Position numbers and translations under genes: made by a program
The notes under the pieces: generated by a model
Database searches by the model: none
What the model was told of the DNA's origin: nothing
The model's input: the letters and a program-made list of their open reading frames with translations, nothing else
From: a virus
Length of the DNA stretch: 32,219 nt
IMG/VR virus record: IMGVR_UViG_3300006028_000026
Coordinates: 1 to 32,219 of that record
Direction: 5' to 3' (one strand)
Part shown: one piece after another, positions 15,289-20,757 of the stretch
Layout of the letters: the number at the start of each line of letters is the position of its first letter
How positions within the stretch are numbered: the stretch's first letter is position 1

Positions 15289-15816
15289 ATGCCGCGCGCT
15301 GACATCCGGGTGGGCCTGGGCTCACGCGGCGCGTCCCTGCGGGTCATCGCCCGTGAGCTGCGGGGCATGGACGGCCGGAAGGTGAAGGGGATCTTCAAGG
15401 ACGCCCTCGAAGGCGCCGCCCGGCCCTACCCGGCGCGGGTCCGGGCGTCGGTGCTGGCGATCCCGGTGAAGGAAGGCGGCAAGCACACGGGGCTGCGCGC
15501 CCGGATCGCCCAGTGCGTGGAGCTTTCCTCTGGCACGGACGCCAAGGGCGCGTATGCGTCGGTGTGGGTGAACCCGTTCCGGATGCTGCCCGACTACGTC
15601 ACCCTGCCGTTGTACATGCAGGGCGTGAGCGAGGGGCGGCTGCGCCGTTATGACCGGTGGCGGCACCCGGTGTACCAGACTGCCCGGAACCCGGACACGT
15701 GGCGGCAGCAGTCCTCCCACCCGTACTTCTACCAGGCCGCCGAGCCACTCGGCCGCGCTGCCGGGGAGGCGCTGAAGGCGGCGCTGGAGGACATCACGAG
15801 GAAACTTAACGGGTGA
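15289..15816 (+). CDS. Neck or minor tail component (HK97 gp10-like candidate)
   Basis: A 175-residue basic protein starting MPRADIRVGLGSRGASLRV, with ATG two bases after the tail protein stop. It has a helix (KVKGIFKDALEGAARPYPAR), a strand region (AYASVWVNPFRMLPDYVTLP) and RRYDRWRHPVYQTARNPDTW with an aromatic HPYFYQAAEPL. Basic R-W-R-H-P elements near the end resemble gp10-type neck proteins, but the similarity is weak. The last codons before TGA are AGG AAA CTT AAC GGG, unlike the G/C-ending codons before them, and the endonuclease VII-like gene on the other strand overlaps this end by 11 nt. Confidence 0.6.
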   Translation: MPRADIRVGLGSRGASLRVIARELRGMDGRKVKGIFKDALEGAARPYPARVRASVLAIPVKEGGKHTGLRARIAQCVELSSGTDAKGAYASVWVNPFRMLPDYVTLPLYMQGVSEGRLRRYDRWRHPVYQTARNPDTWRQQSSHPYFYQAAEPLGRAAGEALKAALEDITRKLNG

Positions 15817-16297
15817 TCTGAAACAAGGGCACCTGCAGGGCGGCGATCTTGCGCCGCTCAACTTCTGCCTGTGCGGTCTCCAGTGCGTCGGCCATGCGGC
15901 GCAACAGGGCTGGATCATCACCGGCGAACCCGATCGCCGCATTGCAGAGGTTATGAGCGATGCCCCGGCGGCAGATTGCACATGACTTGTTCTGGGGGCA
16001 GCAATCATGGTCATGATCCATGGTTACGTCGCCGGACAGAGCCTCTCCGCAGAGGTAGCACCGTCCACCTTGGGCATTCCACAGGGTCGCCAAGTCCTCT
16101 GGTTGCATCCCATGGCGACGGCGGGCGTTGTCAGCAGCGATCTTGGATCGGCTGCGGCTTTCCCGCTTCTTTTCGATGATCTTCGTGCGGTTCTGCCTGT
16201 AGTGCGCACTTTTCTTGGCAAGAGTCTCCGCCCGGTTGGCCGCATAGTACTCACGGTTGTATTCGCGTTTCCGGGTCTGCGCATCCTCAGATGTCAA
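15806..16297 (-). CDS. Endonuclease VII-like HNH protein (copy 1)
   Basis: A 163-residue protein. The start is TTG 16297, chosen because TTGA overlaps the upstream stop and because the length then equals that of the paralogue at 20247. The N-terminus is a basic helix (KREYNREYYAANRAETLAKK), followed by the metal-binding nuclease core: GGRCYLCGEAL, DHDHDCCPQNKSCAICRRGI and AHNLCNAAIGFAGDDPALLR. The DHDH and the paired CxxC / CxxCN ligands are the marks of the T4 gp49-type endonuclease VII family, which cuts branched DNA. Free-standing copies scattered among phage genes behave like homing elements. It is last in a four-gene overlapping minus-strand cassette. Family is firm; whether it resolves junctions or homes is inferred. 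Confidence 0.85.
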   Translation of the reverse strand: MTSEDAQTRKREYNREYYAANRAETLAKKSAHYRQNRTKIIEKKRESRSRSKIAADNARRRHGMQPEDLATLWNAQGGRCYLCGEALSGDVTMDHDHDCCPQNKSCAICRRGIAHNLCNAAIGFAGDDPALLRRMADALETAQAEVERRKIAALQVPLFQITR

Positions 16298-16500
16298 CGG
16301 CTGACCGGCTCCCCCACGGCGGGGCGGCTGCGGCAGGCCATTACCAGGGCCCAGATCCACGGCACGATCAGGAACGCGAACAGGTTGATGACGGTCACCC
16401 GGCCGCGGTGGGGGGCTGGCCGTGCCCACGCGATGATCGCCGGGGTGAAGTAGACGGCGAACGCGGCGAGCCAGATGAGTGCGTGAATGGGGCTGTTCAT
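16294..16500 (-). CDS. Superinfection-immunity-like membrane protein (T4 Imm type)
   Basis: A 68-residue protein with ATG in an ATGA overlap with the RHH gene. It has two membrane segments (about 6-25, WLAAFAVYFTPAIIAWA; and 36-56, VTVINLFAFLIVPWIWALVM) joined by a short basic loop (RPAPHRGR). The pattern YFxPxIIA...basic...xxNLF...WIWALV is that of the superinfection immunity family named after T4 Imm, whose members block DNA entry of related phages at the cell membrane. The size matches the family. Here it is flanked by an RHH protein and an endonuclease in one overlapping unit, which suggests a phage-versus-phage competition cassette. Family match is by pattern only. Confidence 0.75.
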   Translation of the reverse strand: MNSPIHALIWLAAFAVYFTPAIIAWARPAPHRGRVTVINLFAFLIVPWIWALVMACRSRPAVGEPVSR

Positions 16501-16664
16501 GACCGCTCCCTTGCCGCAGCCAGCGCGCTGCTGCGGATGAACTCGGAGAGGCTGCTGATGTTCCGGGCGCGGGCGGCGGCCTCTAGCGTGGCCCGTTCCT
16601 CGGGCAGCAGCCGCAGGGCGATGAGCACCGTGCGCTGCCGCGACTCGGAATGCTTTCTAGGCAA
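16497..16664 (-). CDS. Small ribbon-helix-helix protein
   Basis: A 55-residue protein from TTG 16664, the only usable start, since a stop (TGA) lies three codons upstream in frame. The basic N-terminus (PRKHSESRQR) is followed by the strand TVLIALRLL, helix PEERATLEAAARARN and helix SLSEFIRSSALAAARER, the RHH/MobC-like arrangement. It overlaps the previous gene by 8 nt and the Imm-like gene by 4. Such proteins usually bind paired short sites. Two GGTTATACC copies 21 bp apart lie over the cassette promoter, so autorepression is a reasonable inference. Confidence 0.7.
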   Translation of the reverse strand: MPRKHSESRQRTVLIALRLLPEERATLEAAARARNISSLSEFIRSSALAAARERS

Positions 16665-16824
16665 GGTCGTTCAGCACTTCGGGCACGCGCCGGACAGCCT
16701 GCCAGAATCCCGAGTGGCATGGGCAGTCGCACGACTGGTCACAGCACCCGCCAGGGCTTTCCTCGTGCTTGCCCTCGTCGCAGGGTGTCCGGTGGTCGGT
16801 CTCACGCCCAAGGCTGTCTTTCAT
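16657..16824 (-). CDS. Cys-rich small protein, first gene of the Imm/endonuclease cassette
   Basis: A 55-residue protein from ATG 16824, behind a GA-rich ribosome binding site (GAGAGAGAGAG). The first half is charged (MKDSLGRETDHRTPCDEGKH). The middle has a dense Cys/His cluster (CCDQSCDCPCHSGFW) able to bind zinc or iron, and the end is a helix (AVRRVPEVLNDLA). No family recognised. It opens the cassette and overlaps the RHH gene by 8 nt (TTGCCTAG). Confidence 0.6.
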   Translation of the reverse strand: MKDSLGRETDHRTPCDEGKHEESPGGCCDQSCDCPCHSGFWQAVRRVPEVLNDLA

Positions 16825-16846
16825 CTCGCGTCTCTCTCTCTCTTGT

Positions 16847-16876
16847 GGTTATACCGTCAGCTTACGCGGTTATACC
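16847..16876. promoter_or_regulatory. Paired operator sites GGTTATACC over the cassette promoter
   Basis: The 9-mer GGTTATACC occurs at 16847-16855 and 16868-16876, 21 bp apart (two helical turns). Each is a near palindrome (GGT-3 nt-ACC), and the second extends to GCGGT-3 nt-ACCGC. One copy lies between the -35 and -10 of the minus-strand promoter, the other at the expected transcription start. This is a typical layout for repression by a dimeric regulator such as the RHH protein encoded just downstream. The sites are seen; the binding protein is inferred. Confidence 0.6.
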
Positions 16877-16886
16877 GCGCTGTCAA
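16859..16886 (-). promoter_or_regulatory. Promoter of the minus-strand Imm/RHH/endonuclease cassette
   Basis: On the minus strand, TTGACA (16886-16881), a 16-bp spacer and TAAGCT (16864-16859) form a recognisable sigma-70/HrdB-type promoter facing the gene at 16824. The start point would fall near 16852. The -35 end lies only a few bases before the Shine-Dalgarno of the plus-strand chaperone gene. Confidence 0.55.
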
Positions 16887-16897
16887 CCGGAGACTTC

Positions 16898-17329
16898 ATG
16901 CGCCTGTCCAAGGAAGACATCCTCAAGGCCGAAGACCTCGGCACCGAAGAGGTTGAGTGCCCGGAATGGGGCGGCTCGGTCCTGGTGCGCGGCATGACGG
17001 GCCGGGAGCGGGACGCGTTCGAGGTGTCGCTGATGCAGCCCGGCCGCGGTGGCCGGCGGGAGATGAACCCGGCGAACGTCCGCGCCAAGGTCGTGGTCCG
17101 GTGCGTGGTCGACGACGACGGGAACCGGCTGTTCACCGACGCGGACGCCACCGAGCTCGGGGCGAAGTCGGCGGCGGCGGTGGACCGGGTGTACGAGGTC
17201 GCGGCGCGGCTGTCGGGGATGTCGGACGATGACCAGGCGGAGCTGGTGCGGGATTTCGCGCTGGCGGATGGCGGCGGTTCACCTACGGCCTCGCCGCCCG
17301 CCTCGGCAAGACGGTCGAAGAGCTCCTGA
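16898..17329 (+). CDS. Tail assembly chaperone (gpG-like)
   Basis: A 143-residue protein from ATG 16898 behind CCGGAGAC. It begins MRLSKEDILKAEDLGTEEVE, then WGGSVLVRGMTGRERDAFEV and VVVRCVVDDDGNRLFTDADA, ending in the helix MSDDDQAELVRDFAL, which is standard for the first of two chaperones that coat the tape measure protein during tail assembly. It lies directly upstream of the tape measure gene. Its last ~20 codons overlap a second frame that continues with chaperone-like sequence, so a longer fused product is expected. The call rests on sequence pattern and gene order together. Confidence 0.8.
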   Translation: MRLSKEDILKAEDLGTEEVECPEWGGSVLVRGMTGRERDAFEVSLMQPGRGGRREMNPANVRAKVVVRCVVDDDGNRLFTDADATELGAKSAAAVDRVYEVAARLSGMSDDDQAELVRDFALADGGGSPTASPPASARRSKSS

Positions 17330-17436
17330 GCGAGGTGTCCAGCGCGGAGCTGACCGGGTGGCTGGCCTTGTACCAGGCAGAAGCGGCCGAGCGCGCAGAA
17401 GCCGAGGCTAAGCGGCAGCGGCCGGGGGCGGCCTGA
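17233..17436 (+). CDS. Frameshifted extension of the tail chaperone (gpT-like part of gpGT)
   Basis: In the -1 frame relative to the chaperone, sequence is open from after a stop at 17230-17232 to TGA 17434-17436. It encodes FTYGLAARLGKTVEELLSEV and then SSAELTGWLALYQAEAAERA with a basic tail. The GxTxxELxxxxSxxELxxWxAxY pattern is typical of the second chaperone (gpT) of siphophages. No plausible start codon opens this frame before the conserved part, so it should be made by -1 ribosomal slippage within 17233-17329, giving a fused product of about 179 residues. No canonical slippery heptamer is visible. The stop overlaps the tape measure ATG (TGATG). Confidence 0.75.
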   Translation, partial: PGGAGAGFRAGGWRRFTYGLAARLGKTVEELLSEVSSAELTGWLALYQAEAAERAEAEAKRQRPGAA

Positions 17437-20171
17437 TGGCATCCATCCAGTACGTGGTCAACGCGGTTGACAGCGCGTCCGGGGTGTTCGCGAAGATCGC
17501 CCTGTCCGCCGACAGCCTCGACAAGCAGCTCGCCGACCTGTCGCGGCGGGTCGCCACGCCCGAGGTCGACCTGAAGGACGCCAAGTTCACCCTCGGCATG
17601 GTGAACGCAGCCAAGCGGCTCGACGCGCTGTCGGCGAAGATGGCGGAGCCGGGGGTCGACCTTAAGGACCCGAAGTTCCAGACGGAGATCCTGCGGATCA
17701 ACGCGCAGCTGGACCGGCTGGACAAGCGGCACGTCACCACCACGGTCACGGTCAAGGAGCGGCTCGACAAGGTCGCCGGGGCCGGTGCCCTCGCGCCGTC
17801 AGGGATGGGGGTAGCGGCCGGGCTGTCCCCCGCGCTGATCCCGTTGTCAGCAGGCATCGCGGCGGGTGTCGCCGCGATCGCCGTCTCCTTCGGTGCTGCC
17901 GTGGCCGGGGCGGGCGCGTTCGGGCTGCTGGCCAAGTCGGCGCTGACCACGGCCGGGACCGCGGCCACTGCCGTGGAGAAGGCGCAGAACCAGTACAAGG
18001 CGTCTCTGGTCGCGATCCACCAGCAGTACGCGGTGAACTCCGCCGCCGCCACAACCCACGCACAGAAGGCCGCCGCACTCGCCACTGAGCAGAAAGCGCT
18101 CACCGCAGCGGGCATCGCGCAGACCAAGGCCATCAACCTGGCCTATGCGCAGATGACCCCGAAGCAGATCGCCCTGTCCAAGGCGATCGGGAACATGCAA
18201 GACGCCTGGGACAACGTCCAGCACAGCCTCGCCCCCATCGTCTCGGGTGCGCTGGTGCCGTGGCTGCACGCCGTCACGGGCGCCATGCAGCTCATCAAGC
18301 CGTTTGTGACCCCGATCGCGGCCGTGTTCAAGGACTGGGGGCAATCCCTTAACCGGTACTTCTCCAACACGATCGTGGCTGAGCAACTGCGCCAGATCGC
18401 CGTCTCGTTCGGGAAGTTCTCGGCCAGCCAGCTCCGCGACATCGGGCACTTCCTGGTGGACATCGGCGCGGCGATCTTCCACCTGGGCAGCGACCTGACG
18501 GCTGGCGGCGTCAACTGGGGTGCCTTCGGGGATCACCTCAAGGCGTGGGGCAAGGCATTCGACACCTGGTCCAAGTCGGCGCAGGCCCGCGCGGACGTAC
18601 AAGGGTTCCTGCGTTACCTGCACCAGAACGGGGCCACCGTCAAAGGCATCCTGTCGGACCTGGGGAAGGTGCTGCCGGGCATCCTCAAAGGCGTGTCCAC
18701 CACGGGGACACTGGAACTGCAGGCCATCGCCGGGTTCCTGGGGCTGATCGCGAACCTGCCGAAAGGCTGGCAGGCGCCGCTGACCGAAGCGGCCGGGGCG
18801 ATGCTGCTGCTGTCCAAAACGGGTGTGCTGAAGGTGGGGCTGAAGCTCACCGGGCAACTGGCAGAGCACCCCACGGCGTTCGGTTTCAGTATCGGCACGC
18901 TGCTGGCCGCTGGCATCATCGAGGCGGTCAACCGGCACGATCCTGGCAAGAAAAGCATCTGGCAGCAGTTCAGCCCGCCGCCCAAGGGGCAGGCGGACAC
19001 GTGGCTGAACTCCTGGTCCGGGCTCGGTGACCGCATCGTCCAGATCGCTGACGACACCCGTCATGGTGTTTCGCAAGCCTGGGACTTCCTGTGGAACCAC
19101 ACCCTGGCCAGCACCAAGCAGGGCAACCACGACATATCTGTCGCCTTTGATCATTTCCGTCACAGCACCGCGTCTACCTTTGATGACCTGCGACACGGCA
19201 TCGCCACGGCGTGGGACACGATCTGGAGCAACACCAAGGCGATCGTCAGCGCCGGCATCAGCGCCGTGGTGGGTTTCTTCAAGGGCCTGCCCGGCAAAGC
19301 CCTCGGCGCCTTGCGCGGCTTCGGGCACTCGCTGTACGCGTTCGCCCACGCCGCGCTGGACGACTTCCTGTCCGGCTTGAAGTCCGTCGGCGGGACGGTT
19401 CTGTCCTGGCTGAAGAACTTCATCGGCGGCATCCCGGGCGCCATCATGCGCTTCCTGCACATGTCCCCGCCGCACACCGGCAGCGTGTTCTACGACCTCG
19501 GCGCGAACCTGATGCACCACCTTGAGGCCGGCATCAAGGCGACCGCGCACAAGGCCGTCGCCGCCGCGCAGGCCGTGTCACGCCGGGTGGCGAACGTGGG
19601 CGCCGGGGTGCAGCGATGGGCGCCGCTGGTGCGCCGCGCGCTGGCCATGGAGGGCCTGTCCCCGTCGCTGCTGGGCAACGTGCTGTTCCAGATGCAGACC
19701 GAGTCCGGCGGGAACCCGAACGCGATCAACCTGACCGACTCCAACGCCGCCCACGGCGACCCGTCCCGCGGGCTGATGCAGACGATCATGGGCACGTTCC
19801 GCGCGTACCACTGGCCCGGCACGTCGAACAACATCTACGACCCGCTGGCCAACATCGCCGCCGCGCTGAACTACGCCCGGCACGTGTACGGGCCCACGCT
19901 GATGTCCGGCGGAATGGGCATCGGCTCCGGCCACGGGTACGCGGCCGGGTCATGGAGCGTCCCGTACACGGGCCCGGCCATGGTGCACCAGGGGGAGATG
20001 ATCATCCCGGCGGCAGCAGCAGCGGCGGTCCGCGCCGGGAGCGGCGGCGGCAACACCTACAACATCAACGTGCACGTGCCCCCGTCGGCGGACAAGGCCA
20101 GCGTGGGCCGCCAGGTCGTTGAGGTGATCCGCGAGTTCGAGCGCAGAAGTGGAAGTTCTTGGAGAAACTGA
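17436..20171 (+). CDS. Tape measure protein with lytic transglycosylase domain
   Basis: A 911-residue protein from ATG 17436. The N-terminal ~130 residues are helical, with two copies of a VDLKDxKF motif. A hydrophobic Ala/Gly-rich segment (~135-170), long amphipathic helices and further hydrophobic patches follow, as expected of a protein that spans the tail lumen. Residues ~735-830 form an SLT-type muramidase domain: LGNVLFQMQTESGGNPNAIN with Glu756 as catalytic acid, then RGLMQTIMGTFRAYHWPG and NIAAALNYARHVYG. This would cut peptidoglycan during DNA entry. The C-terminus has a Gly-rich stretch and NTYNINVHVPPSADKASV. The last codons (AGA AGT GGA AGT TCT TGG AGA AAC) are abruptly A/T-rich compared with the rest, next to an endonuclease insertion. 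Confidence 0.9.
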   Translation: MASIQYVVNAVDSASGVFAKIALSADSLDKQLADLSRRVATPEVDLKDAKFTLGMVNAAKRLDALSAKMAEPGVDLKDPKFQTEILRINAQLDRLDKRHVTTTVTVKERLDKVAGAGALAPSGMGVAAGLSPALIPLSAGIAAGVAAIAVSFGAAVAGAGAFGLLAKSALTTAGTAATAVEKAQNQYKASLVAIHQQYAVNSAAATTHAQKAAALATEQKALTAAGIAQTKAINLAYAQMTPKQIALSKAIGNMQDAWDNVQHSLAPIVSGALVPWLHAVTGAMQLIKPFVTPIAAVFKDWGQSLNRYFSNTIVAEQLRQIAVSFGKFSASQLRDIGHFLVDIGAAIFHLGSDLTAGGVNWGAFGDHLKAWGKAFDTWSKSAQARADVQGFLRYLHQNGATVKGILSDLGKVLPGILKGVSTTGTLELQAIAGFLGLIANLPKGWQAPLTEAAGAMLLLSKTGVLKVGLKLTGQLAEHPTAFGFSIGTLLAAGIIEAVNRHDPGKKSIWQQFSPPPKGQADTWLNSWSGLGDRIVQIADDTRHGVSQAWDFLWNHTLASTKQGNHDISVAFDHFRHSTASTFDDLRHGIATAWDTIWSNTKAIVSAGISAVVGFFKGLPGKALGALRGFGHSLYAFAHAALDDFLSGLKSVGGTVLSWLKNFIGGIPGAIMRFLHMSPPHTGSVFYDLGANLMHHLEAGIKATAHKAVAAAQAVSRRVANVGAGVQRWAPLVRRALAMEGLSPSLLGNVLFQMQTESGGNPNAINLTDSNAAHGDPSRGLMQTIMGTFRAYHWPGTSNNIYDPLANIAAALNYARHVYGPTLMSGGMGIGSGHGYAAGSWSVPYTGPAMVHQGEMIIPAAAAAAVRAGSGGGNTYNINVHVPPSADKASVGRQVVEVIREFERRSGSSWRN

Positions 20172-20184
20172 GAACCTGAAGACT

Positions 20185-20239
20185 GGGAACCTTCCGTCTG
20201 CCTCCCCAGGGAGCGGAAGGTTCCCTCATCCCTGGGGAG
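20185..20239 (+). promoter_or_regulatory. Predicted H-type RNA pseudoknot covering the endonuclease ribosome binding site
   Basis: GGGAACCTTCCG (20185-20196) pairs perfectly with CGGAAGGTTCCC (20214-20225), 12 bp. The 17-nt loop contains CTCCCCAGGG (20202-20211), which pairs perfectly with CCCTGGGGAG (20230-20239), 10 bp, just downstream. Together these form a pseudoknot whose second stem includes the GGGGAGAG Shine-Dalgarno of the GTG start at 20247. It may hold translation of the endonuclease down, or act as a transcription stop after the tape measure gene. Complementarity is exact; the RNA fold and its role are inferred. Confidence 0.6.
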
Positions 20240-20246
20240 AGATGAA

Positions 20247-20738
20247 GTGTCACGCAAGGATCGGCGTGAATATTACCGCCAGTACTACGCGGCCAACGTT
20301 GAACGTAAGCGGGAGTATGCCCGCAAGCGCCGCCAAGAACACCCGGGTCTCTATCGCGAAAAACAGGTGGCAGTCAATAAACGCGCGAAGATACGGGCGC
20401 GGGCGCGGGGCTACAAGGAGCCGTGCGTTCTTGAGCGTGAGCAGGTAATAGCCGCCTACTGGCATGCGCAGGGCGGCTGCTGCTACCTCTGCGCCGAGCC
20501 CCTGCTGCTCGAAGAGGCGATCCTAGAGCACGATCATCGCTGCTGCCCGAACCGCAAGTGGTGCTCACGCTGCGTCCGTGGGGCCGCCCATTCCTCATGC
20601 AACGCTGCGATCGGCTACGTCCTAGACGATCCAGATCGGCTGGAAACTATCGCGCGTAACCTGCGCGCCAAGCTCGCCGAGATGGATGACCGCCTGGCGG
20701 CGAAGTCTCAGCAGCTCACCTTGGATGACGTGGCCTAG
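20247..20738 (+). CDS. Endonuclease VII-like HNH protein (copy 2)
   Basis: A 163-residue protein from GTG 20247, the same length as the minus-strand copy at 15806. The basic N-terminal helix (SRKDRREYYRQYYAANVERK) is followed by the core: GGCCYLCAEPL, EHDHRCCPNRKWCSRCVRGA and AHSSCNAAIGYVLDDPDRLE. The first Asp of the DHDH motif is Glu here, while His-Asp-His and all paired cysteines remain. The Cys ligands should bind a structural zinc and the His/Asp cluster the catalytic metal. It sits between the tape measure and minor tail genes, in their direction, with more A/T than either. It is probably a free-standing homing-type nuclease derived from, or sharing origin with, copy 1. Confidence 0.85.
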   Translation: MSRKDRREYYRQYYAANVERKREYARKRRQEHPGLYREKQVAVNKRAKIRARARGYKEPCVLEREQVIAAYWHAQGGCCYLCAEPLLLEEAILEHDHRCCPNRKWCSRCVRGAAHSSCNAAIGYVLDDPDRLETIARNLRAKLAEMDDRLAAKSQQLTLDDVA

Positions 20739-20757
20739 GAAGGGACGGCGGTCGTAG

